64,000 bases of DNA from DTKD01 sp050948905 (GTDB taxonomy: Bacteria; Armatimonadota; UBA5829): the NCBI GenBank assembly GCA_050948905.1, contig JBMNES010000001.1, forward strand, positions 868,001-932,000. Reading direction: 5' to 3'. Positions 34,223-43,055 of this stretch are shown piece after piece. The notes beneath the pieces are model-generated. The model ran no database searches and was not told the DNA's origin. It saw only the letters and a list, made by a program, of their open reading frames with translations. The position numbers were made by a program, and so were the translations under genes. Position 1 is the first letter of the stretch. The number at the start of each line of letters is the position of its first letter.

Positions 34223-34620
34223 TATTTCACGCTACTCCCTGACAAACCTCAGCCAATTCTCTCTTAGCAAAGGCATTATATCATTCGGTTATGCTCGCGG
34301 CAAATCTGATTTTGAGCAGGGCGGTGGGAAGGGAATGGATAAAACGCGAAAGTGCGAAAGGGGCGAAAGGCGTCGGGGTGGCGATTCGGAGATCGCCACC
34401 CATCGAGATATCACCTGCTCGAAGGGCGAACATCTTACCTCGGACATCGAAAATGTAGTGGCCGTGTCTCTGTCCCGGCCAGACCCCGCTTCCAGGGAGA
34501 GACTGTCCGAGACGGAGATCGGACACTACATTATTGTTGCAGGTTTTGAAACCTGTGATATGACGGTTCGCAGATCGACACCTGTCGTGGGATGACCGCG
34601 CCTCCAGGCTGGCTTTATCC
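34223..34620. repeat. Gap with dispersed repeats, families C, D and F
   Basis: This 398-base gap holds an AAAACGCGAAAGTGCGAAAG element (34340-34372), a family C palindrome GGTGGCGATTCGGAGATCGC (34378-34401), a family D pair (GTAGTGGCCGTGTCTCTGTC at 34451, and 34503-34530), and a weak family C relative near 34560-34590. No gene or RNA gene is visible. Confidence 0.75.
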
Positions 34621-35859
34621 CTACACCCTCTCCACAGTGTCCGAGAAATCCAGAGCCGGCTGAGTGTCGATGGTGCGGGTTGAGTGATCCACGTCCAGGC
34701 TCCAGCGCGGGTTTTTAGATGACATATCAATGGTGTAGGTTATCCCACACGGATCGCTGGGCTGGTGTCCGATATAGCGCATGGTGTAGTCAGAAATCCA
34801 CTTCTCCAGCTTCAGAACAGTCAATTTGCGCCGCAGCCTGCCCTGCATGTCCCGGTTCAAAATGGATGGCAGGGTGTTTGTGGTTACTATCTCATCAACC
34901 GCCTGCGTTGCCAGGGTCTCGCGCACCTCTGGAGAGGAGTAGAAATGGGTCACGAAGAATACCACACGCCCTGCTCCCGCCTCTTTTAGCTGCCGGCAGC
35001 ACTCCCTGATGGTGTTTCCCGTGCGCACCATGTCATCAAAGACAATTACGTCCTTTCCCGCAATCGACTTCTCAGGGCAGGGGGATTCCGGGGATATAAA
35101 ACTCGACACGCTGCGCTCATCTCTTCGCTGCTTTGCGAAATACAACAACCCGGCTGTGCTTGAGTTTAGATAATCGTGAACCTGTGTGGCAAACTCCCTG
35201 GCTCCATCGTCCGGCGCGCAGACCAGCAGACCAGCCCCGCTCGAAAGACCAGGCGCCACATCTGAGTTGCGAATATAATCCGCAAACACCTCAGCAGGGT
35301 TCAGGTTCACAAACTCACCCTTCATCACCTCTCTAAACAGTCTTTGCACGGATTCAGAGTGATTATGGATAGTAATAACCGCATCAACCCCCGCCAGAGA
35401 CAACGCCTGCGCGTAAAATCGACTCGAAAACGGCTGACCATCGAACTTCTTATAGTCCTTAGCGCCCCTGGTCCAAGTTACGTCGCCGTGCTCAGGCCTC
35501 GGCCCTCTGTCCTGCGCGCTGAAGAACAGGTCAGGCTCGACCAACACAACCTTCTCCGCCCCGTTGTCCTTAGCCGCCCGCGCCACCAGCATATTTCGCA
35601 TTGCGAGTTCATTGCGTGTGAGAGTATTAGAAGCCGTGGAGACCATCACCACCGTAGCCCCACTGAGCTTATTTCCTATCTCATCCATGTCCTTTTCATC
35701 GGAAATAAAGCGGGGGCAAAACTCGGTGTTGGCGAAAGTTTTAAGAGAGATAACATCGGCAATATCGGTCATCTGGCCACAATATACGCCGATATCTATG
35801 GCGAACGGGTTATCCGATTCCGTACCGGTTATAAGCACTGTATTTCGGCCGGCAGACAT
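34621..35859 (-). CDS. Divergent PRPP synthetase / phosphoribosyltransferase-like protein
   Basis: Related to ribose-phosphate diphosphokinases, which make PRPP. The PRPP-binding loop is clear as DVIVFDDMVRTGNTIRECCR near residue 268-287, and the first half shows VVMVSTASNTLTRNELAMRN and RFYAQALSLAGVDAVITIHN. It is 412 residues against about 315 for bacterial Prs. The usual DLHA.QIQGFF is replaced by ITIHNHSESVQRLF, so catalysis may differ. The C-terminal 70 residues are extra. It is the last gene of a leftward run sppA-polA-GT2-prs-like, 19 bases after the GT2. Confidence 0.7.
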   Translation of the reverse strand: MSAGRNTVLITGTESDNPFAIDIGVYCGQMTDIADVISLKTFANTEFCPRFISDEKDMDEIGNKLSGATVVMVSTASNTLTRNELAMRNMLVARAAKDNGAEKVVLVEPDLFFSAQDRGPRPEHGDVTWTRGAKDYKKFDGQPFSSRFYAQALSLAGVDAVITIHNHSESVQRLFREVMKGEFVNLNPAEVFADYIRNSDVAPGLSSGAGLLVCAPDDGAREFATQVHDYLNSSTAGLLYFAKQRRDERSVSSFISPESPCPEKSIAGKDVIVFDDMVRTGNTIRECCRQLKEAGAGRVVFFVTHFYSSPEVRETLATQAVDEIVTTNTLPSILNRDMQGRLRRKLTVLKLEKWISDYTMRYIGHQPSDPCGITYTIDMSSKNPRWSLDVDHSTRTIDTQPALDFSDTVERV

Positions 35860-35878
35860 AGCAATCCCTCTTTTCTAT

Positions 35879-36685
35879 CTAAAATGACCTGTGCCGTTTG
35901 ATCGAAAAATATGCCCTGCCCACCAGCTTTCGCGCCAGCCTGGGCAACAGTCGAATACGCATGCCAGGAGATGCAGTTTTCCAATAATTCCAGATCAGGG
36001 CGGTCAATAATTTATTGTCGTTAAGACGATCGACCCCGTAGTTCACATTCGCGCCGTGCAGCCTGTATTTGGCCAACGTCTCAGGCAAATGAACCACTGG
36101 CGCGATCATCAAAATTTTTAACCACGCATCAAAGTCATCACAGGTGGAGTAACGGCCATCAAACAGGCCGATATCGATCATCACTTGCCGCTTTGCCATC
36201 ACCGCGCTGGCCGAAATCGTATAATTTCCGTGGCTGACGAACCAATAGAAATCCGGCCTCTGCGGGATGATGCTCTGGTCGAGATTCAGCCTGTTGGCGT
36301 TCGGCCCAAAAACTTCCAGATCGCAAAATACCATCCCCGCATCGGGATTTTCCGCCATCGCCTCCACTTGCCGAGCCAGTTTATCCGGCAGCCAGATATC
36401 GTCGTGATCCAGAAAGGCGACAAACTCACCTTTGGCTTCCCTGACACCCATGTTGCGCGACTCCGCCTGTCGCAGGTTGGTCTCGTTGCGAATAATTCGC
36501 ACATTCGGCAGGTTATCAATGGACTCTATAAGCGGCGCCGGATCAATCGGAGAACAATCGTCGATCGCCACCAGCTCATAGTCCCGAAAACTCTGCGCCG
36601 CAACCGAATCCAGCGCCTCGCGCAGGTAATCTTCGTGCACCTGCGACGAACAATATACCGGCACGACTACTGACACCTTTGGCAT
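35879..36685 (-). CDS. Family 2 glycosyltransferase
   Basis: GT2 enzyme of 268 residues. It starts VSVVVPVYCSS, has ELVAIDDCSPIDP near residue 35, NLRQAESRNMGVREAKGE near 70 and the metal site AFLDHDDIWLPDKL near 92. The acceptor region has TCDDFDAWLKI near 180. It has no membrane helix. It lies between polA and a PRPP-synthetase-like gene, a leftward block in which it is the only glycan gene, so its product is not predictable. Confidence 0.88.
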   Translation of the reverse strand: MPKVSVVVPVYCSSQVHEDYLREALDSVAAQSFRDYELVAIDDCSPIDPAPLIESIDNLPNVRIIRNETNLRQAESRNMGVREAKGEFVAFLDHDDIWLPDKLARQVEAMAENPDAGMVFCDLEVFGPNANRLNLDQSIIPQRPDFYWFVSHGNYTISASAVMAKRQVMIDIGLFDGRYSTCDDFDAWLKILMIAPVVHLPETLAKYRLHGANVNYGVDRLNDNKLLTALIWNYWKTASPGMRIRLLPRLARKLVGRAYFSIKRHRSF

Positions 36686-36747
36686 TTGTCTTTATTGTAG
36701 CGCAAAAACGACTTCGATGGAACAGGGGTGAACGGCAACAAATCCGG

Positions 36748-39447
36748 TTAAGACCGGCGTGGAATGCTCTCCATCTCCGCCCAGTTCGACCCAGCTTTGA
36801 CGTCGACTTTCAAAGGCACTTTGAGCGGATGCGCGCTTTCCATAGACTGCCGCACCAGCTCAGCCACTGCGTCGAGTTCCTCAGTCGGAACCTCGAAGAG
36901 CAGTTCATCGTGTACCTGAAGCACCATTTTCGCCTTATATGGCGCAAGCGCATCGGCGATTCGGATCATAGCTATTTTAATAATATCCGCCGCCATACCC
37001 TGGATCGGCATATTCACCGCCGCACGTTCCGCGAACTGGCGGACGTTTCGGTTGGCGTTGTGAATATCCGGCACATAGCGTCGCCTGCCGAGCTGAGTCG
37101 ATACATAACCCCGATCACGGGCCTGTTCGATAGTCGAGTTTGTGTATTCCCGAACGCCTGGGAAGCGTGCAAAATAGGTGTCGATGTATGTCCGCGCCTC
37201 CTCGATGGGGATATCCAGCGTGCGGCTGAGGGCAAAGTCGCTCATTCCGTAGATGACCGCGAAGTTGACTGTCTTTGCTCTGCGACGCATCTCCGGGGTG
37301 ACTTCATCCTCGCTGCATCCGAATATGGTGCTGGCTGTTCTGGTGTGAATATCCAGATCGTGCTCAAACGCAGATACCAGCCCCGCATCACCCGTCACAT
37401 GCGCCATTATTCGCAGCTCTATCTGAGAATAATCCGCAGATAGCAGCACACAGCCCGGTTTGGCCACAAAAGCCTTTCGAATCTCCCGGCCAAGCTCGGT
37501 GCGGATAGGGATATTCTGTAGGTTGGGGTCGCTTGATGACAGCCGCCCAGTGGCGGTCACGGCCTGGTTTAGCGAAGTGTGAACCCGACCCGTGGCGGGA
37601 TTAATGAGCTTGGGAAGTGAATCGGCATAGGTGGACTTGAGCTTGGTAAGCTCCCGCCATCTCAATATCTGCTCTACGATAGGATGATCCCCAGCCAGCG
37701 CTTCGAGGGTCGCAGCCGACGTCGAGTATCCGGTCTTGGTGCGTTTGCCGCCGGTCAAACCCATCTTCTCGAAGAGCACGACTCCGATCTGTTTAGGCGA
37801 ACCGATGTTAAACTGCTCCCCCGCGATCTCATATATCTGCTGTTCCAGTTCGCGAATCTGCGAGTTGAGCCTGAGGGACAGAGCTTCGAGTTCATTCCGG
37901 TCGATGGTGACTCCGGTCAGTTCCATATCGGCCAAAATGCCGGCGAGCGGGAGTTCGATATCGTGATAGAGGCCATATTCGGCGTCGGTTTGAAGGCGCT
38001 CCTCAATCAGCGGTTTGACCCGGTATATAACCTCAGCTTCGCTGCAGAATTGCTTGACCTCGTCAACTTCCGCCTCCTTGCTGGTAACCCCTGCAAGTTC
38101 AATTGACAACTGCTCGAAGGCGATGCTGCCTATATCGTAAGAACTGCGCGATGAATCCAGCACGTAAGCGCCGAGCATCGCATCGAAGTCTATGCCCCTT
38201 AACTCGACGCCGCGCAACGCCAACGCCGCGATGTTTCGCTTGGCATCGTGGACGTATTTGGTGAGGTCTTCATTGCTGAGAATGTCGACCAGATCAGGCA
38301 GATCGGCTTTGTAGGTCTCCCCCATCGACAGGGTCAGATTCTGCTCAGCCGCGTCTTCTATCTGGACATAAGCGGTGCCTATTGGGTCGGCGCAGAAACT
38401 TATCCCCATAAGCCGTGCGTCTATCGACTTTTCCTGGCTGGTGTTGCACTGCATCGCAAAAGCCCCGGCCTTCCGCAGGGATTCGATCAGTGCGTTTAAT
38501 TCCTGTGCCGAATTGATGCGTCGGCACTCCCCCAATCCAGGTCGCCCTTCCACGCTTGTCTTGCCAGCGGCCTGCTCGACCTCCGGCAGGCGCTTGAGCA
38601 TGGTCTTAAACTCCAGTCGAACGAACAGATCCCGTAATGCGTCGTAATCCGGCTGCTTAAAACGGTATGACTCCAAGTCGAACTCGAACGGTACTTCGGT
38701 GACGATAGTAGCTAAATGTTTCGATAGCCTGGCAAGGTCTGCGTTTTCCTGAAGGGCTTTTTTAACCTTGCCTTCAGGCAGCTCGGAGACGTGGTCGAGG
38801 ACACCTTCCACAGTCCCATATTTGGAGAGCAGGCTTTGCGCGGTTTTGTCGCCGATGCCGGGCACGCCGGGAATATTATCCGATGAATCCCCCTTCAGGC
38901 CTTTTAAATCTGCGATTTGATCGGGTTTGAGGCCGAATCTATCCTCCACAGCCTGCTCATCGTAGACGACAATATCAGAGACCCCCTTCACGGTGGTCAA
39001 CACCTGCACATCCTCGTTGACCAACTGAAGCGCATCGAGGTCTCCGGTCAATATCTCAGAGGCGACACCATGAGAGCGGGCCTGCGTTACCAGCGCGCCG
39101 ATAATATCGTCCCCTTCATACCCCTCGACCTCAATTGTCGGGATATTAAAGGCCTGTATCAGCTCCCTTGCTATCGGGGCCTGCTCAATAAGCGCGTCCG
39201 GAGCCGCTTTGCGATGGGCCTTATATTGGTCGTATTGATCGTGTCTGAAGGTCGGTTTGGGGGTGTCGAAGGCCACCACGATATAATCAGGGTTCTCTTC
39301 GAGGACCTTCAGCAGCATAGTAGTCAAGCCGTAGACGGCGTTGGTCGGGGTGCCTGCGGATGTGGATAGATACCTCATCGCAAAAAACGCCCGGTATAGA
39401 AGACTGTTGCCATCTACGGCTATGAGTTTCGGTTTGTTTTTATTCAT
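36748..39447 (-). CDS. polA: DNA polymerase I
   Basis: Family A polymerase for Okazaki fragment maturation and repair, 899 residues. The 5'-3' exonuclease domain (1-295) is intact (AVDGNSLLYRAFFA, GYEGDDIIGAL, GLKGDSSDNIPGVPGIGDKT). The 3'-5' proofreading domain is degenerate: the DxE pair is replaced in FAMQCNTSQE and the second aspartate by N in YVHDAKRNIAAL, so it is probably inactive. The polymerase motifs are intact: LLSADYSQIELR near 680, RRRAKTVNFAVIYG near 730 and LQVHDELLFEVP near 850. It follows sppA by 21 bases. Confidence 0.97.
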   Translation of the reverse strand: MNKNKPKLIAVDGNSLLYRAFFAMRYLSTSAGTPTNAVYGLTTMLLKVLEENPDYIVVAFDTPKPTFRHDQYDQYKAHRKAAPDALIEQAPIARELIQAFNIPTIEVEGYEGDDIIGALVTQARSHGVASEILTGDLDALQLVNEDVQVLTTVKGVSDIVVYDEQAVEDRFGLKPDQIADLKGLKGDSSDNIPGVPGIGDKTAQSLLSKYGTVEGVLDHVSELPEGKVKKALQENADLARLSKHLATIVTEVPFEFDLESYRFKQPDYDALRDLFVRLEFKTMLKRLPEVEQAAGKTSVEGRPGLGECRRINSAQELNALIESLRKAGAFAMQCNTSQEKSIDARLMGISFCADPIGTAYVQIEDAAEQNLTLSMGETYKADLPDLVDILSNEDLTKYVHDAKRNIAALALRGVELRGIDFDAMLGAYVLDSSRSSYDIGSIAFEQLSIELAGVTSKEAEVDEVKQFCSEAEVIYRVKPLIEERLQTDAEYGLYHDIELPLAGILADMELTGVTIDRNELEALSLRLNSQIRELEQQIYEIAGEQFNIGSPKQIGVVLFEKMGLTGGKRTKTGYSTSAATLEALAGDHPIVEQILRWRELTKLKSTYADSLPKLINPATGRVHTSLNQAVTATGRLSSSDPNLQNIPIRTELGREIRKAFVAKPGCVLLSADYSQIELRIMAHVTGDAGLVSAFEHDLDIHTRTASTIFGCSEDEVTPEMRRRAKTVNFAVIYGMSDFALSRTLDIPIEEARTYIDTYFARFPGVREYTNSTIEQARDRGYVSTQLGRRRYVPDIHNANRNVRQFAERAAVNMPIQGMAADIIKIAMIRIADALAPYKAKMVLQVHDELLFEVPTEELDAVAELVRQSMESAHPLKVPLKVDVKAGSNWAEMESIPRRS

Positions 39448-39468
39448 AAGACTGCTGTAATCTGGTCG

Positions 39469-40521
39469 TTATCTAAGACCTGTGCCGGCGCTATTGGTCA
39501 ACTGGTCGATTAATTGCCTGCCGATTGCGCCCCGAAAAGACTCGCTCTCCGAGCTGAGTATATCGGAGAACGACAGGCGCTTTTTGTATTCTACCACCTT
39601 AGGCTCGCCCTTGATTCCTCCTGCCTTCGCCGCCGCGGCGATTGTGTCCTGAATGCCGCCGATATCGTCCACCAATTTGACATTCTTTGCCTGGCTGCCT
39701 GTAAAGACGCGTCCATCGGCGATCTTTTTGACATCGCCCACAGGAAGTTTGCGTCCTTTCGCCACCGCGTTGACGAACTGTTCGTATGTGTCCATTACTA
39801 TACCCTGTAACAGGGCGCGTTCTTCAGGCGTAAGGGGTCGATTTGGCGATCCGATATCCTTGAACTTGCCGGACTTAACGACCTGCGGGCTGTATCCGAT
39901 TTTTTTGAACAGCCCGCTCATATCGGCCACATCCCAGATCACTCCAATACTTCCGGTGAGGGTCGAATCGTCGGCGTAGATTTTGTCCGAAGCCGCTGCG
40001 ATATAATAACCGCCGGAGGCCGCCACGTCGGCCATGGATGTGTAGATCGGTTTTTTGGCCGCACGGATACGCATAAGCTCCTTGTATACTTCTTCAGAGG
40101 CCGCCGGGCTTCCACCGGGGCTGTTTATGCGCAGGACTATAGCCTTGACGCTCTTGCTTTTGCGCGCCTTCTCTAGTTGATCTATCAGATCATCAGAGCC
40201 GGTGGTCGAATCGCTGAACATACTGGTGACGCTGCGTCCGGATGTAATTACTCCGGTGATTCGAATTAGCGCGATATGATCGCCTCGTTCTGTGACAGGC
40301 CCGCCGAAGCTGGACATTCCCGCGCAGGCCGCAACTATAACGACAATCGCTATAATCAGCCACGGCAAGCAGCCGACGACCAGCGAGACCGGGATCACCC
40401 ACAGCCAATTATTGCGTCGGGGGGGCTGAGGGGGCTGAGGAGGAATGTTGTTACTGATGACTGGAGGCGGGGTCGGCTCCTGGCCACCGGGCTGCGAGTT
40501 CTGAGAAGCATCTTCGTTCAT
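39469..40521 (-). CDS. sppA: Signal peptide peptidase SppA (short form)
   Basis: S49 family protease that degrades cleaved signal peptides in the membrane. The proline-rich cytoplasmic tail (1-38) is followed by one helix (about 38-68) and the protease domain. The catalytic serine is S169 in VAASGGYYIAAA and the lysine is K219 in VVKSGKFKDIGS. RINSPGGSPAASEEVY forms the oxyanion region, and the substrate segment is LTGSIGVIWD. Length 350 matches the short tetradecameric or octameric form rather than the 67-kDa fused form. It is the first gene of the leftward run and faces the tRNA gene. Confidence 0.94.
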   Translation of the reverse strand: MNEDASQNSQPGGQEPTPPPVISNNIPPQPPQPPRRNNWLWVIPVSLVVGCLPWLIIAIVVIVAACAGMSSFGGPVTERGDHIALIRITGVITSGRSVTSMFSDSTTGSDDLIDQLEKARKSKSVKAIVLRINSPGGSPAASEEVYKELMRIRAAKKPIYTSMADVAASGGYYIAAASDKIYADDSTLTGSIGVIWDVADMSGLFKKIGYSPQVVKSGKFKDIGSPNRPLTPEERALLQGIVMDTYEQFVNAVAKGRKLPVGDVKKIADGRVFTGSQAKNVKLVDDIGGIQDTIAAAAKAGGIKGEPKVVEYKKRLSFSDILSSESESFRGAIGRQLIDQLTNSAGTGLR

Positions 40522-40572
40522 TTAATCGCTCCTTTGGAACGTATTTACGCGAAGTATGATTCTCTGCTTGCA

Positions 40573-40601
40573 TTGACACTTCCTGCTTTACGCGTTATAA
40601 T
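40573..40601 (+). promoter_or_regulatory. Consensus promoter of tRNA-Leu
   Basis: Perfect TTGACA (40573-40578) and TATAAT (40596-40601) with the optimal 17-base spacer, ending nine bases before the tRNA. One of the best sigma-70-type promoters in the window. Confidence 0.9.
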
Positions 40602-40609
40602 TTTCCCAC

Positions 40610-40695
40610 GCCGGAGTGGCGGAATGGCAGACGCAGTGGTCTCAAAAACCACCGAGGGCAACCTCATGTCGGTTCGACTCCGACCTCCGGCACCA
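40610..40695 (+). tRNA. tRNA-Leu (CAA)
   Basis: Class II tRNA. The acceptor stem is GCCGGAG (40610-40616) with CTCCGGC (40685-40691), then discriminator A and an encoded CCA (40693-40695). The anticodon stem GTGGT/ACCAC encloses CTCAAAA, giving anticodon CAA (reads UUG). The long variable arm GAGG-GCAA-CCTC and the T loop GTTCGAC are present. UUG codons are therefore directly served. Confidence 0.97.
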
Positions 40696-40741
40696 ACCCA
40701 CCAACCTCGCTGTTTCCAGCAACTGCCAGCGTGAATCAATG

Positions 40742-41998
40742 TTAACTGCTCTGCGTGGCTGGCTTTCTGCGCAGCCACATCGACACCAAAGTGTTTGCAG
40801 CCAATACAAACAAAAATGGATACGTCCAGTAGGCATATCTCGGCTCTGCGCTTGACATTACCGCCGCTATAAAAGTTACATACAAAACAAACAGGAGCGT
40901 GTAACCACGAAACAGCAGATCAATATTGCGATTCCAGAACCCGGGCACAGCAAGGGCTAAAAGCAAAATATTTACCGCGGCGAAAAGCAACGTCGATCTA
41001 GATGGCGGCTGGCTCCAGAAGAGGTTTGTCCATTGGCGGGCAATTTTTATGAAGCAGGATTCAACAAACTCACCCGGATGTGATTTGATTTGCCTGATTG
41101 CAATTTTCTTGAAGATCTTGTCTCTTTCATAGCCGGTCTTGTCTCCTACTTTTGATTTAACATCTTCAGGAAGCGAGCCAAGATCCGACGACACCATATT
41201 AATTGCGCTCCAATTGCAATAAAGCACCCTGCCTCCCTGAGATGGCATCGGAGTAAAAACGCCGAACAAACGCTGGTTTCTTACGGCCCACGGCATAAGC
41301 ACCAAACCCGCGACCACCGTCAATATAGCCACCCCCAGTACAGCTTTTGTTAATGGCCACCTGCGCCATAATGCAAGAACCAGGAAGATTAGAGGAAAAG
41401 CAATCGCTGTCGGGCGTATATACAGAGCTAATCCCAACATAAGCCCCCCGATCGCCCAGGGCCAAATTTTTCTGGACGAGATAGCCCACCCTGTTAGCAC
41501 GATGAGAAAGAACACTAGAAACCCAAATGGCGAATCGTTGAACATTTCAGAATCAGCGAGCGCAAGAGGGGGGTACAGCGCCATAAAAAGCCCGGCCAAC
41601 AAGGCGACTCCTTTTCTGCGTGTCACGGCATAACCCAATACCGCCGTCGCCCCGCATACGATAGCGGACAGTATACTTTGAATGAGATAGACAGAAATAA
41701 AGCTGTGGCCGAACACCGTATATATAGCGGCCAAAAAAGCAGAATAGCCCGGTGCCTTGTCTGATAGAGGAAGGTTCTTAAAAACGAAACCGAGTCCGTT
41801 TACAATGGATACGGCCACCTGATCATAAAGTCTCGCGTCACCGAGAAGCGGCAAATTGGCTCTATACACGGCAAAGCCGGCACGTGCGAAAAAACCTAAT
41901 ATCATGCAAATAACAATGATGCGTCCACATTGTTGTAATATTTCGTGCAAAGACGCCGCAGAAGATGTTTTACCGTCCACCCGCTTTTTCATATTCAT
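40742..41998 (-). CDS. GT39-like membrane glycosyltransferase (ArnT/PMT-like)
   Basis: Integral membrane glycosyltransferase of the dolichyl/undecaprenyl-phosphate sugar class, 418 residues with about ten helices. The first periplasmic loop has the acidic pair LLGDARLYDQVAVS near residue 55 and NLPLSDKAPGYSAFLAAIYT follows, as in ArnT/PMT_2 proteins. A later periplasmic region (about 255-320) is soluble. It would use a polyprenyl-phosphate sugar to decorate lipids or proteins outside the membrane. The genes at 42114-43980, divergent from it, encode a flippase-like protein and a polyprenyl-phosphate glycosyltransferase-like enzyme that would supply such a donor. Confidence 0.85.
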   Translation of the reverse strand: MNMKKRVDGKTSSAASLHEILQQCGRIIVICMILGFFARAGFAVYRANLPLLGDARLYDQVAVSIVNGLGFVFKNLPLSDKAPGYSAFLAAIYTVFGHSFISVYLIQSILSAIVCGATAVLGYAVTRRKGVALLAGLFMALYPPLALADSEMFNDSPFGFLVFFLIVLTGWAISSRKIWPWAIGGLMLGLALYIRPTAIAFPLIFLVLALWRRWPLTKAVLGVAILTVVAGLVLMPWAVRNQRLFGVFTPMPSQGGRVLYCNWSAINMVSSDLGSLPEDVKSKVGDKTGYERDKIFKKIAIRQIKSHPGEFVESCFIKIARQWTNLFWSQPPSRSTLLFAAVNILLLALAVPGFWNRNIDLLFRGYTLLFVLYVTFIAAVMSSAEPRYAYWTYPFLFVLAANTLVSMWLRRKPATQSS

Positions 41999-42113
41999 GG
42001 AAGAATTCCTTATTAATTCGAGCAGCTCTGTTAATACAGTTAGCCTTAACGATTAGCAGTCCTTCATTCTTGCGCCTGGCAAGGACAAGTGATAAGCTGG
42101 TGATTAGAAGGAT

Positions 42114-43055
42114 ATGAGGTCTTTTTCAATAAATTTTAAGCGAATCCTGCTGTCGATTGCCAAGTTTCTGGTAGCGATTATTGTATTATATCTGGCAATA
42201 CGACAGATAACCGGCGCCGTAAAGGGCCTTGATCTGTCGACAGTCAGATTGTCTCCTTTTTACCTTTTATTGTCGGGCCTTCTCTACCTGACTGGTATGG
42301 CTTTCTTCGGATCTTTCTGGAGAATTGCTGCTGCGGATATGGGCGGCAAAATGGGGCATAAGGAAGCTCTTAGGGCATATCTGATTAGTCAGCTCGGCAA
42401 ATACGTTCCGGGTAAAGCCTGGGTTCCGATGATGAGATGTGCACTTGTCGACCGAAACCGATCGGGAGTCGCTGTTACTGCCATTTCGTCCATTTATGAA
42501 ACACTAATCATGATGGCCGTCGGCGCCTTAATATCCGTTATTACATTGTTGTTCGGAGGCATACGTCAGACCTCTGTTTTAGCTGCTGCCGGGGCCATTG
42601 CAATTTGTTTTGGAGTATTCGTACAACCTTTTGTTTTCCAGCTCCTGATCAAGATGATCCAGGTCTTTCGAAAAGGCAGCAACGAATTTGTAAGCCCCGT
42701 TCGCTATAGCACCATGGTTCGGGGCATTTATATAGAATCCGCAGGATGGCTTTTGCTGGGTTTAAGCCTTGCAGCAGTGGCAGCGGCCGTCGGGATACCG
42801 ATGTGGAGCTTTAAAGGCCTGATGCTTATGACGGGCAATTCGGCTTTAGCTATCGCTGGGGGATTTGTGGCGGTTGTCGTCCCTGCGGGGCTCGGGGTAC
42901 GAACGTCAATTATGATATTTACGTTGTCGCCTCTAATCGGAGCGGGCCCGGCAGCGATGATCGGTTTAGTTATGAGAATCGTTCAGATCGTAAGCGAACT
43001 GATCGTGAGTGGTGTTTTCTATTTTTTCGGTAGCAGGAGCGGATCAAATGATTAG
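42114..43055 (+). CDS. Flippase-like LPG synthase-type membrane protein
   Basis: Membrane protein of the UPF0104/lysylphosphatidylglycerol synthase N-terminal family (often called flippase-like domain), 313 residues with about eight helices. Family pieces are YLISQLGKYVPGKAW near residue 92-106, SSIYETLIMMAVGAL near 125 and GGFVAVVVPAGLGVR near 250-264. The C-terminal synthase domain of MprF is absent. Members often accompany polyprenyl-phosphate glycosyltransferases, as here. A lipid or lipid-sugar transport role is inferred. Its stop overlaps the start of the next gene. Confidence 0.85.
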   Translation: MRSFSINFKRILLSIAKFLVAIIVLYLAIRQITGAVKGLDLSTVRLSPFYLLLSGLLYLTGMAFFGSFWRIAAADMGGKMGHKEALRAYLISQLGKYVPGKAWVPMMRCALVDRNRSGVAVTAISSIYETLIMMAVGALISVITLLFGGIRQTSVLAAAGAIAICFGVFVQPFVFQLLIKMIQVFRKGSNEFVSPVRYSTMVRGIYIESAGWLLLGLSLAAVAAAVGIPMWSFKGLMLMTGNSALAIAGGFVAVVVPAGLGVRTSIMIFTLSPLIGAGPAAMIGLVMRIVQIVSELIVSGVFYFFGSRSGSND

